NCBI GenBank assembly: GCA_035524595.1
Contig: DATKOP010000082.1
Location: 1-22,243 of the forward strand
Origin: CAIKZZ01 sp035524595
GTDB taxonomy: Bacteria > Pseudomonadota > Gammaproteobacteria > Steroidobacterales > Steroidobacteraceae
DNA length: 22,243 nucleotides
Direction: 5' to 3'
Below the pieces are notes generated by a model. It was given only the letters and a program-made list of their open reading frames with translations. It was not told the DNA's origin and made no database searches. Positions 5,629 through 13,141 of this stretch are shown one piece after another. Positions within the stretch are counted from its first letter, which is position 1. The number at the start of each line of letters is the position of its first letter. The position numbers were made by a program, and so were the translations under genes.

Positions 5629-8600
5629 ATGAGCCTGTCGAACGACATCACGCTCGAGAGCAAGTACGAACAGCGCGCCGGCCGCGTGCTCCTGTCCGGG
5701 ACCCAGGCGCTCGTGCGCCTGCCGCTGATGCAGCGCGCGCGCGACGCGGCCGCGGGCCTCAACACCGCCGGATTCATCAGCGGCTACCGCGGCTCGCCGC
5801 TCGGCGGCTACGACCTGCAGCTGACCGCCGCCGGCGAGCGGCTCGCCGCGGCGCACGTGCGCTTCGAGCCCGGCGTCAACGAGGACCTCGCGGCCACCGC
5901 GATCTGGGGCACACAGCAGACGGGGCTGCTGCCCGGCGCGCGCTACGACGGCGTGTTCGCGATCTGGTACGGCAAGGGCCCCGGGGTCGACCGCTCGGGC
6001 GATCCGATCAAGCACGGCAACCGGATGGGCACCGCGCCGCACGGCGGCGTGCTCGTGGTGTTCGGCGACGACCACGCCGGCAAGAGCTCGACGATCGCGC
6101 ACCAGAGCGAGCAGGCGCTCGCCGCCAACGGCGTGCCGGTGCTCTACCCGGCCACCGTGCAGGAGTACCTCGACTTCGGGCTGCACGGCTTCGCGCTGTC
6201 GCGCTACGCCGGTGTATGGGTCGGGTTCAAGTGCGTCAACGAGACCGTCGAGGCGACCGCGACGGTTGCGGTCGATCCCGAGCGCGTCGCGATCCGCGTG
6301 CCGCCCGGCGAGCCGCCGGCCGGTGGCGTGCACGCGCGCTACACCTGGGACCCGATGGGCGACGACGTGCGCCTGACGCGCGTGAAGCTGCCGCGCGCAC
6401 AGGCCTACGCGCGCGCCAACGGACTCGACCGCATCACGCACGGCCGGCCGCAGGTGGGCGGCCTCGGCCTCGTCGCCACCGGCAAGACCTGGCTCGACGT
6501 CGCGAGCGCGCTCGCCGCGCTCGGGCTCGACGCCGCGCGGCTCGAGGCGCTCGGCGTCAGCGTCTACAAGCCGGGCCTGATCTGGCCGCTCGACGCGGTC
6601 GGGTTGCTGCAGTTCGCGCGCGGCCAGGGCGAGCTCGTGGTCCTCGAGGAGAAGGCGGCGTTCGTCGAGCTGCAGGCGGCGCACGCGCTCTTCAACCTGC
6701 CGGACGCCGAGCGTCCGCGGCTCGCCGGCAAGAACGACCCGGACGGCGCGCCGCTGCTCGCGTCCGACGTCGCGCTCGAGCCGCTTGAGATCGCGCGCGC
6801 GATCGGCCGGCGGCTCGCGGCGCTCGGGCGCGGCGACGCCGCGCTCGGCGAGCGGCTCGCGACGCTCGAGCGGCTGATCGGCGAGGCGCGCGCACTCGCG
6901 CCGGCGGCCGGGCAGCGCACGCCGTACTTCTGCGCCGGCTGCCCGCACAACACCTCGACCAAGGTCCCGGAGGGCAGCGCCGCGTTCGGCGGCGTCGGCT
7001 GCCACACGATGGCGATCTACATGAACCGCGCGACGTTGCCGCCGACGCAGATGGGCGGCGAGGGCATGACCTGGGTCGGCATGGCGCCCTTCACCGAACG
7101 CCGCCACGCGTTCCAGAACCTCGGCGACGGCACGTACTTCCACTCGGGGCTGCTCGCGATCCGCGCCGCGGTCGCGAGCGGCGCGCGCATCACCTACAAG
7201 ATCCTCGTCAACGACGCGGTCGCGATGACCGGCGGCCAGCCCGTCGAGGGCCACCTGTCGGTCGCCGAGATCACGCAGCAGCTGCGCGCCGAGCGCGTGC
7301 AGACGATCGCCGTCGTCAGCGACCATCCGGAGAAGTACGGCCCGGCGCCCGGCTTCGCGGCCGGCGTCACCGTGCACGGACGCGCCGAGCTCGACCGCGT
7401 CCAGCGGCGGCTCCGCGAGGTCGACGGGGTCTCGGCGATCATTTACGACCAGGTGTGCGCGGCCGAGAAGCGCCGCCGCCGCAAGCGCGGCCGGATGGCG
7501 GATCCCGACCGGCGCGTCGTGATCAACCCGCTCGTCTGCGAGGGCTGCGGGGACTGCACCGTGCAGTCCAACTGCGTCGCCGTCGAGCCGCTCGAGACCG
7601 AGTTCGGGCGCAAGCGCACGATCGACCAGTCGGGCTGCAACAAGGACTACTCCTGCACGAACGGCTTCTGCCCGGCGTTCGTGAGCGTCGAGGGCGCGAC
7701 GCTCAAGCGCCCGGAGCCCCGCGCGCTCGACGCCTCGCTCCTCGCCGCGCTGCCCGAGCCCGTGCCCTGCGACGGCGCCAGGCCCGTCAACGTGCTCGTG
7801 ACCGGCATCGGCGGCACCGGCGTCGTCACGGTCGGCGCGGTGCTCGCGATGGCGGCGCACCTCGAGGGCCGCTCGGCGAGCGTGTTCGACATGACCGGGC
7901 TCGCGCAGAAGGGTGGCGCCGTGCTCTCGCACCTCAAGATCGCGCCGGCGGACGCGCCCCCGGCCGCGCCGCGCGTCGGCATCGGTGAGGCCGACGTCGT
8001 GATCGGCTGCGACCTCGTCGTGACGGCGGGCCCGGACGTGCTGCGCGCGGTCGATCGCAGGCGCACGCACGTCGCGCTCAACACGCACCTCGTGCCCACC
8101 GCGGCGTTCCAGCTGAACCAGGACGTCGACTTCCACGCCGCGGATCTCGCGGCGCGCGTCCGGGGCGCGGTCGGCGAGGAGCGTACCGCCTGCGTCGACG
8201 CGACCGGCGCCGCGCGGCGGCTGCTCGGCGACACCGTCGGCACCAACCTGTTCCTGGTGGGCTTCGCGCTGCAGCGCGGCTGGCTGCCGCTGTCGCGCGC
8301 GGCGCTCGAGCGCGCCATCGACTTGAACGGCGCGGCGGTCGCGCTCAACCGCCGCGCGCTGACGCTCGGCCGGCTCGCGGCCGCGGACCCGGCGCGCTTC
8401 CAGTCGCTCGCCGCGCCGCCCGCGGCGCCGCGGGCGCCGGAATCGCCGCTCGAGGTCCGCGCGCGGTTCCTCGAGCGCTACCAGGACGCGGCCTATGCGG
8501 CGCGCTACCGCGCGCTGATCGAGAAGGTGCGGGACACGGAGGCCGCGCGCACGCCGGGGCACGGCGAGCTCGCCTGCGCCGTCGCGCGTGCCTACTTCAA

Positions 8601-9099
8601 GCTGCTCGCCTACAAGGACGAGTACGAAGTCGCGCGCCTGCACGCCGGCGCCGAGTTCCGCGCACTGCTCGAGGACACCTTCAGCGGGCCGCTGCGCCTG
8701 CGCTTTCACCTGGCGCCGCCCGGCCTCGCGCGCACCGACCGCGCGACCGGCGTGCCGCGGAAGATCAGCCTCGGCGGCTGGATGATGCCGGTGTTCCGGC
8801 TGCTGGCGCGGCTCAGGTTCCTGCGCGGCACGCCCTTCGACCCGTTCGGCTACAGCGCCGAGCGGCGGCTCGAGCGGCGCCTGGTCGCCGACTACGAGCG
8901 GCGCGTCGGCGAGCTCCTCGATGCGCTCTCGCCAGCGACGCACGCGCTCGCCGTCGAGATTGCGGGGCTGCCGGAGCAGATCCGCGGCTACGGGCACGTC
9001 AAGGAACGTCAGCGCCTGCAGGTCGCGGCCCGCGAGGCGGAGCTCCTCGGGCGCTGGCGCGCCGCCGCGACGGCGGCGGTCGTGGAGCGGGCGGCCTAG
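5629..9099 (+). CDS. Indolepyruvate ferredoxin oxidoreductase, fused alpha-beta type
   Basis: Thiamine diphosphate enzyme that oxidatively decarboxylates aryl-pyruvates (indolepyruvate, phenylpyruvate) or related 2-oxoacids to acyl-CoA. The 1156 residues match the fused IorA-IorB form of aerobic proteobacteria. The N-terminal pyrimidine-binding domain begins with the typical GYRGSPLGGYD. The central domain has CAGCPHN (C435, C438) and the ThDP-binding GDG (499-501) followed by N528. A cysteine cluster follows: C637, C640, C643, C649, C670, C676 and C681 (CEGCGDC and CNKDYSCTNGFC). The gamma-like IorB domain begins at about 720 (VLVTGIGGTGV), and the C-terminal extension runs from about 880. 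The ATG at 5629 begins MSLSNDITLESKY, typical of the family; its ribosome site (GGGA) is weak. It appears monocistronic. The exact substrate cannot be read from the sequence. Confidence 0.93.
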   Translation: MSLSNDITLESKYEQRAGRVLLSGTQALVRLPLMQRARDAAAGLNTAGFISGYRGSPLGGYDLQLTAAGERLAAAHVRFEPGVNEDLAATAIWGTQQTGLLPGARYDGVFAIWYGKGPGVDRSGDPIKHGNRMGTAPHGGVLVVFGDDHAGKSSTIAHQSEQALAANGVPVLYPATVQEYLDFGLHGFALSRYAGVWVGFKCVNETVEATATVAVDPERVAIRVPPGEPPAGGVHARYTWDPMGDDVRLTRVKLPRAQAYARANGLDRITHGRPQVGGLGLVATGKTWLDVASALAALGLDAARLEALGVSVYKPGLIWPLDAVGLLQFARGQGELVVLEEKAAFVELQAAHALFNLPDAERPRLAGKNDPDGAPLLASDVALEPLEIARAIGRRLAALGRGDAALGERLATLERLIGEARALAPAAGQRTPYFCAGCPHNTSTKVPEGSAAFGGVGCHTMAIYMNRATLPPTQMGGEGMTWVGMAPFTERRHAFQNLGDGTYFHSGLLAIRAAVASGARITYKILVNDAVAMTGGQPVEGHLSVAEITQQLRAERVQTIAVVSDHPEKYGPAPGFAAGVTVHGRAELDRVQRRLREVDGVSAIIYDQVCAAEKRRRRKRGRMADPDRRVVINPLVCEGCGDCTVQSNCVAVEPLETEFGRKRTIDQSGCNKDYSCTNGFCPAFVSVEGATLKRPEPRALDASLLAALPEPVPCDGARPVNVLVTGIGGTGVVTVGAVLAMAAHLEGRSASVFDMTGLAQKGGAVLSHLKIAPADAPPAAPRVGIGEADVVIGCDLVVTAGPDVLRAVDRRRTHVALNTHLVPTAAFQLNQDVDFHAADLAARVRGAVGEERTACVDATGAARRLLGDTVGTNLFLVGFALQRGWLPLSRAALERAIDLNGAAVALNRRALTLGRLAAADPARFQSLAAPPAAPRAPESPLEVRARFLERYQDAAYAARYRALIEKVRDTEAARTPGHGELACAVARAYFKLLAYKDEYEVARLHAGAEFRALLEDTFSGPLRLRFHLAPPGLARTDRATGVPRKISLGGWMMPVFRLLARLRFLRGTPFDPFGYSAERRLERRLVADYERRVGELLDALSPATHALAVEIAGLPEQIRGYGHVKERQRLQVAAREAELLGRWRAAATAAVVERAA

Positions 9100-9103
9100 C
9101 TGG

Positions 9104-9121
9104 CGGGCGCGGTGGCGCCCG
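9104..9121 (+). terminator. GC hairpin after the oxidoreductase gene
   Basis: cgggcgc and gcgcccg form a perfect 7-base-pair stem with loop ggtg, five bases after the stop codon. There is no T-run, so this is at best a weak or Rho-assisted terminator or an mRNA 3'-end stabiliser. Confidence 0.3.
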
Positions 9122-9192
9122 TGCTGCAATGGCCGGAACTCGCCGCGTGCGCGGCGGTCAGCCCGAGGGGGCGAGACAGGAGGCCCTGGCAC

Positions 9193-10626
9193 ATGCGATC
9201 CCGTCGCTGGCTCAAGACCGCGGGAACCCTCGCGCTCGCGCTGCTCCTGTCCGGCTCCTACTGCAGCTGGCGTGGCTACTACGTTCCGGGCGGCCTTAAG
9301 AACACGGCCGCGGTGATCTCGGTCGGTCCGGTCGGCGGCTTCGCGAGCGTGTTCGTCAACGGCAGCGAGTTCGCCGACAGCGGCGCGACCGTGACGATCG
9401 ACGGCGCGGCGGGCAGCGAGTCAGAGCTCCTCGTCGGCCAGCTGGCGACCGTCAGCGCCGCGCCCGGGAGCGGCAGCATCGCCACGGCGAGCGCGATCGC
9501 GACCACCACGAAGCTCGTCGGGCCGGTGACCGCGATCGACCTCGGCGCCGCGACCGTGACCGTGCTCGGCCAGACCGTGACGATCACCGGCGACACCAGC
9601 ATTGCGAGCGGCGTCGGGCCGACCGACGCCGGCGGGCTCGCGGTCGGGGCCGTCGTCGCGATCGACGGCTACCGCACCTCGACCGGGCTGATCGCCTCGC
9701 GCTTCGATCTCGCCGCCGCCGGGCGGCTGTTCCAGGTCGCGGGCCCGGTCGCGAACCTGAACACCGCCGCGCAGACCTTCTCGATCAACGGCACCGCCGT
9801 CGACTACTCGAGCGCATCCGGCGGCCTGCCGGCGCAGCTCGCCGACGGCAGCTACGTCGTCGCCACCGGCTCGACGCTGCTCGACAGCATGACGCTGAGC
9901 GCCTCGCAGGTCACGGCCCAGGCCGAAGTGCCGCTCGGCGCGAGCGGCGCGAGCGGCACCGTGCACGGCGCCGTCACGCGCTTCGGCTCGGCCTCGGACT
10001 TCGACGTCGGCGGGCAGACGGTTGCGACCACGGGCACGACGAGCTTCATCAACGGCGTCAGTGGCGACGTCGCGCCCGACGTCGAGCTCGAGGTCGCCGG
10101 CAGCTACGACTCGTCGGGCAACCTGACGGCGACGACCGTCACGCTCGCGCCGGCGGCCAACGTGCGCGTCGCGGGCCCGGTGCAGTCGCTCGACACGGTC
10201 GGCAGCACGCTGACCGTCGCGGGCATCACGATCGGCACCGACGCCGGGACGCGCTGGGACGACCGCGGTCCGACGCTGCTGCGCACCTTCGGCTTCGCGA
10301 ACCTGTCGGTCGGCGACTGGGTGATCGCGCGCGGCGTCGCCTCGAGCACGCCCGCGAGCGCGAGCGCGCACGTCCTCGAGCGCTACGCGACCCCGTCGCC
10401 GGCGACGATCGAGCTGCAGGACGTCGCCGGCAACATCGCCAACCCGACGTTCACGCTGACCGGCATCACGGTGTCGGCGGTCGGCGCGACGTTCACCGAC
10501 GTCAACGGCGCGAGCCTGACGCCGGCGGGGTTCTTCGGGCAGGCCAACGGGCGCCTGGTGCGGGCGCGCGGGGCGCTGTCGGCCTCGGGCGCGCTGGTCG
10601 CGGCCACGGTTGCGCTGCGCGACTGA
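9193..10626 (+). CDS. Exported protein built of about six DUF5666-type beta repeats
   Basis: A 477-residue exported protein of unknown function. The ATG at 9193 is preferred over an in-frame codon 27 codons upstream because AGGAGG (9178-9183) sits nine bases before it and a signal peptide follows directly (basic MRSRRWLK, then a Leu/Ala core ending LLLSGSYC). The cysteine lacks a proper lipobox (S-Y-C), so lipidation is unclear. The rest is six repeats of about 60-75 residues. Five open with the pattern G-P/A-V followed by a short beta strand (GPVGGFASVFVNG, GPVTAIDLG, GPVANLNT, GAVTRFGS, GPVQSLDT). The last, LQDVAGNIANP, is more divergent. This matches the DUF5666 family, whose members are usually cell-surface or periplasmic beta proteins. 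Composition is rich in Ala, Gly, Thr and Val with few charges. The next gene starts one base after its stop. Confidence 0.78.
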   Translation: MRSRRWLKTAGTLALALLLSGSYCSWRGYYVPGGLKNTAAVISVGPVGGFASVFVNGSEFADSGATVTIDGAAGSESELLVGQLATVSAAPGSGSIATASAIATTTKLVGPVTAIDLGAATVTVLGQTVTITGDTSIASGVGPTDAGGLAVGAVVAIDGYRTSTGLIASRFDLAAAGRLFQVAGPVANLNTAAQTFSINGTAVDYSSASGGLPAQLADGSYVVATGSTLLDSMTLSASQVTAQAEVPLGASGASGTVHGAVTRFGSASDFDVGGQTVATTGTTSFINGVSGDVAPDVELEVAGSYDSSGNLTATTVTLAPAANVRVAGPVQSLDTVGSTLTVAGITIGTDAGTRWDDRGPTLLRTFGFANLSVGDWVIARGVASSTPASASAHVLERYATPSPATIELQDVAGNIANPTFTLTGITVSAVGATFTDVNGASLTPAGFFGQANGRLVRARGALSASGALVAATVALRD

Positions 10627-10627
10627 G

Positions 10628-11191
10628 GTGCGGCGCCTGACGGCCGTGCCGCGGCCGCATCGGGCCGAGCCGCGCGCAGCGCTCCTCGCCCGCTTCGAGG
10701 CGGCACTCGCCGCGCACGACGGCGCGGCCGGTGCCGCCTGCGTGCACGAGCTGTGGATGCGCGGCGAGATCGGGCTCAACGTCGAGCGCGCGCTCGAGCG
10801 GCTGTGGTCGGTCGCGGCGCGCACCGTGCCCGAGTGGTTGCCGATGCGCCACGTCGAGTGGCTGCCGAAGGTCTACGAGATCGCCGCGCGCTGCCGGGCC
10901 GAGGCGCGTGGCCGCTCGAACATCTACCTCGTGCTGCTCGACTACCGCGACCGCGAGGGCGAGCCGTACGGGATCTACGTCGGGATGTCCGACTACCCGG
11001 CCAGCGAGCGCTTCGACCAGCACAAGGCCGGCATCCGCGCCGCCGGGAGCGTCCTCAAGCGCGGCCTCGAGGTGCTGACCGGCCCGGTGCTGCACCTCGA
11101 GCGCATCGCGCGCCGCGAGGCCGAGCGCATCGAGGCGCAGCTCGCCGAGGCGCTGCGCGCCGCGGGCCTCATCGTGCGCGGCGGCCACTGA
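10628..11191 (+). CDS. GIY-YIG nuclease-like protein
   Basis: A 187-residue protein. I assign it to the GIY-YIG superfamily from a core in its second half: NIYLVLL (99-104 region) in the GIY position, GIYVGMS (115-121) in the YIG position, then R128 and H132 (ERFDQHKAG) and a late Glu in the C-terminal helix (E167 or E169), the residue set expected for GIY-YIG nucleases. The first 90 residues are helical and unrecognised (PEWLPMRHVEWLPKVYEI). The insertion between the first two motifs contains DYRDREGEPY. The GTG at 10628, one base after the upstream stop, is taken as the start; a TTG at 10610 is the in-frame alternative. No strong ribosome site is seen, so translation is probably coupled to the DUF5666 gene. 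Nuclease function is not established. Confidence 0.6.
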   Translation: MRRLTAVPRPHRAEPRAALLARFEAALAAHDGAAGAACVHELWMRGEIGLNVERALERLWSVAARTVPEWLPMRHVEWLPKVYEIAARCRAEARGRSNIYLVLLDYRDREGEPYGIYVGMSDYPASERFDQHKAGIRAAGSVLKRGLEVLTGPVLHLERIARREAERIEAQLAEALRAAGLIVRGGH

Positions 11192-11201
11192 GCGCTAGAA
11201 T
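11173..11201 (+). promoter_or_regulatory. Possible promoter of the CPXCG gene
   Basis: TAGAAT at 11196-11201 lies 26 bases before the start codon. CGTGCG lies 17 bases upstream of it, similar to the CGTGGG seen before the engB and cytochrome c4 boxes. The -10 is plausible; the -35 is not consensus. Confidence 0.35.
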
Positions 11202-11227
11202 CGCAGCCTGGTCCTCGTGAGGTCGCG

Positions 11228-11503
11228 ATGCGCCGCAGGGTACCTCCCGCCACGCAGGCCGACGTCGACGCCCGCTACGGCCTCGAGCCCGTATTCGAGC
11301 CGGGGGACGCGGCCGAGCTCGGCCGCTTCATCGTCGTGGACTGCCCGTACTGCGGCGAACGCTTCGAGACGGCCGTCGACCTGACCGCGGGCTCCTTCAG
11401 CTACGTCGAGGACTGCCAGGTGTGCTGCCGGCCGATCGAACTGAGCGGCGAGGTCAGCGCCGCGGGCGTGCTCAGGCGCACGCGCGCGCAGCGCCTCGAC
11501 TAG
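11228..11503 (+). CDS. CPXCG motif-containing cysteine-rich protein
   Basis: A 91-residue soluble protein of the CPXCG family (function unknown, presumed zinc binding). The signature is present: VDCPYCGERFE (C39 and C42) and YVEDCQVCCRPIEL (C63, C66, C67), which should form a zinc-ribbon-like site. Family members are usually 60-70 residues; this one has about 25 extra N-terminal residues (to FEPGD) and a basic tail. GAGG (11219-11222) precedes the ATG by five bases. The stop codon overlaps the stop codon of the convergent acetyltransferase gene (11500-11503). No partner gene suggests its role. Confidence 0.85.
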   Translation: MRRRVPPATQADVDARYGLEPVFEPGDAAELGRFIVVDCPYCGERFETAVDLTAGSFSYVEDCQVCCRPIELSGEVSAAGVLRRTRAQRLD

Positions 11504-12051
11504 GCGACGAGCGCGCCCCAGAAGGCGACGCGCTGGGCCTTGAGCGCGTAGTCGACGACGCCGATGTGCTCCTCGGCGAACTCGAGCGCGGCGCTGAAGG
11601 GCGTCACGGCCGGCACGTTGATGAAGCCGTCGGCCTCGTCGTGGCTGATCGAGATCTCGGCGCGCGCCGCGCGCGCCAGCCGCATCAGGTCGTCGTTCTC
11701 GGCGAGGCAGTGCATGAAGAGCCGCTGTGCGCCGACGAGGCGCGCATGCGCGAGCGCGCGCCGCATCAGGAGCGTGCCGATGCCGCGGCGCCGCGCGCGT
11801 GCCAGCACGCTGATGCCGAGCTCGATCAGTGCGCCGTCCGGGCACAGGTGCGCGACGCCGAGGAGCTCGAGCGCATCGCCATAGACGCCGAGCACCGTCG
11901 CGCGCCCGAAGTCGATGCCGTTGACGTAGTCCGCGATCGCCTCGGCCGAGCGGTGGCTGCCGAAGCGCAGGTACGCGTCGCGGCGCGACAGCGCCGTGAA
12001 GTGCGTGATCAGGGCGGTACGGTGGGCGGCGTTGAGGTGTCGGGCGTTCAT
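11500..12051 (-). CDS. GNAT family N-acetyltransferase
   Basis: A 183-residue acetyl-CoA-dependent acetyltransferase, substrate unknown. The acetyl-CoA-binding motif A is clear: ELGISVLARARRRGIGTLLMRRAL (about 77-100), with R88-R89-G90-I-G92 as the pyrophosphate loop. The preceding strands (ATVLGVYGDALELLGVAHLCPDG) and following strand-helix (RLFMHCLAENDDLMRLAR) fit the fold. The ATG at 12051 is preferred to a longer in-frame start at 12237, because the extra 62 residues are Pro/Arg/Ser-rich, without family character, and would cover the divergent promoter region. The ribosome site is weak. The gene is convergent with the CPXCG gene with overlapping stops, and divergent from the DUF1684 gene. 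Confidence 0.82.
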   Translation of the reverse strand: MNARHLNAAHRTALITHFTALSRRDAYLRFGSHRSAEAIADYVNGIDFGRATVLGVYGDALELLGVAHLCPDGALIELGISVLARARRRGIGTLLMRRALAHARLVGAQRLFMHCLAENDDLMRLARAARAEISISHDEADGFINVPAVTPFSAALEFAEEHIGVVDYALKAQRVAFWGALVA

Positions 12052-12135
12052 CGCGGGGGCATTCGTTGCTGATCGACCGGCGCCATGGTAGCGCCGCGGG
12101 CCGCCCGGCGGCGTGACCGGTGTCCGATCCTGCGG

Positions 12136-12176
12136 CCAGTACTGGACAGGCCGGCCGTGGGCGCTTGCGCCCGGCC
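12136..12176. promoter_or_regulatory. Palindrome and hairpin in the GNAT/DUF1684 divergent region
   Basis: The 158-base region between the divergent starts holds a perfect 10-base palindrome CCAGTACTGG (12136-12145), possibly an operator. It also holds a stem-loop, ggcc-gt-gggcg / cttg / cgccc-ggcc (12153-12176). I see no convincing -10 or -35 box. Nothing else stands out here. Confidence 0.3.
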
Positions 12177-12209
12177 TCGCGCGCGCCGACGATGCCGGCG
12201 GGGGCACGA

Positions 12210-13091
12210 ATGATCCGGGTTCTGCCGACGATTGCACTGATGACCTTGCTCGTCACGACAGCCGCGGCGGGCGAGGCGACGCCGCGCGCGGCCTGGCGAG
12301 CGGCCCGGGTCGAGGAGATCGCCGGGCCCGAGGGCTGGCTCACGGTCGTCGGCCTTCACTGGCTGAAGGGCGGCGCGAACCGGCTCGGCAGCGCGCGCGA
12401 CAACGACATCGTGCTCGCGCACGGTGCGCTCGCGCCGCACGCCGCGCGCCTGATCGTCGACGGGGGCACGGTGCGCCTCGAGCCGGCGCCCCGCAGCGGC
12501 ATCACGCGCAACGGGCAGCCGGCCGTCGCGATGGCGCTCGTGCCCGTCGACACCGAGGTCGTGCTCGAGTCGGGATCGCTGCGGTTCTTCGTGATCGAGC
12601 GCGGCGGGCGCTACGCGCTTCGCGTGCGCGACCTAAAGAGCAAAGCGCGGCGCGAGTTTCGCGGCCTCGAGTACTTCCCGGTCGATCCCGGCTGGGCCTT
12701 CGAGGCGCGCTTCGAGGCGTACGTGCCGGCGCACCACGTGCCGATCGTCAACGTGCTCGGGGACGAGCTCGAGATGCACTCGCCCGGGGCGATCGTGTTC
12801 GAGCGCGACGGGCGCGAGTGGCGGCTCGACGCGCTGCTCGAGTCCGAGGGCGACGACCACCTGTTCGTGATGTTCGCCGACGCGACCTCCGGCCACGAGA
12901 CCTACGGCGCCGGCCGCTTCCTGCACACGCCGCTGCCGGCCGGCGGCCGCGTCGCGGTCGACTTCAACGAGGCCTACAACCCGCCGTGCGCGTTCACGGG
13001 CTTCGCGACCTGCCCGCTGCCGCCGCCGCAGAACCGGCTGCCGCTCGCGGTGCGCGCCGGGGAGCTGCGCTATCGCGGCAGCGGGCACTGA
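12210..13091 (+). CDS. DUF1684 domain-containing exported protein
   Basis: A 293-residue exported protein of unknown function. The ATG at 12210 gives a clean Sec signal (MIRVLPTIALMTLLVTTAAAG, cleavage near residue 20) with GGGGG just upstream; an ATG at 12192 is possible but adds six residues before the signal. DUF1684 hallmarks are in order: GLHWLKGGANRLGS (48-61) with NDIVL (65-69), YFPVDPGW near the middle, a SPGAIVFERDG strand, TSGHETYGAGRFLHTPLP, and the signature DFNEAYNPPCAF (251-262) followed by ATCPLPPPQNRLPL. The two cysteines of the signature (C260, C268) are conserved in the family. Fifty bases downstream starts the amidohydrolase pair, preceded by its own -10-like box, so cotranscription is uncertain. 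Confidence 0.9.
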   Translation: MIRVLPTIALMTLLVTTAAAGEATPRAAWRAARVEEIAGPEGWLTVVGLHWLKGGANRLGSARDNDIVLAHGALAPHAARLIVDGGTVRLEPAPRSGITRNGQPAVAMALVPVDTEVVLESGSLRFFVIERGGRYALRVRDLKSKARREFRGLEYFPVDPGWAFEARFEAYVPAHHVPIVNVLGDELEMHSPGAIVFERDGREWRLDALLESEGDDHLFVMFADATSGHETYGAGRFLHTPLPAGGRVAVDFNEAYNPPCAFTGFATCPLPPPQNRLPLAVRAGELRYRGSGH

Positions 13092-13103
13092 GGCGCTCTG
13101 CGC

Positions 13104-13109
13104 TAGACT
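13104..13109 (+). promoter_or_regulatory. Possible -10 box before the amidohydrolase pair
   Basis: TAGACT at 13104-13109 lies 32 bases before the ATG, the same distance and sequence (GCTAGACT) as the engB -10. No -35 is recognisable. Confidence 0.3.
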
Positions 13110-13141
13110 CATCGCCACGCCGATCCGAGGGGGACCTGAGC

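Noticed and set aside
5542..9192. A 1216-codon open frame on the minus strand opposite the indolepyruvate oxidoreductase gene
   Set aside because: Its translation is Arg/Ala/Glu-rich without recognisable domains, while the plus strand encodes a complete, well-known enzyme. It is a by-product of high GC at third codon positions.
12052..12237. Upstream extension of the GNAT protein to an earlier start
   Set aside because: The extra 62 residues are Pro/Arg/Ser-rich and overlap the start and control region of the DUF1684 gene; the acetyltransferase domain is complete from 12051.
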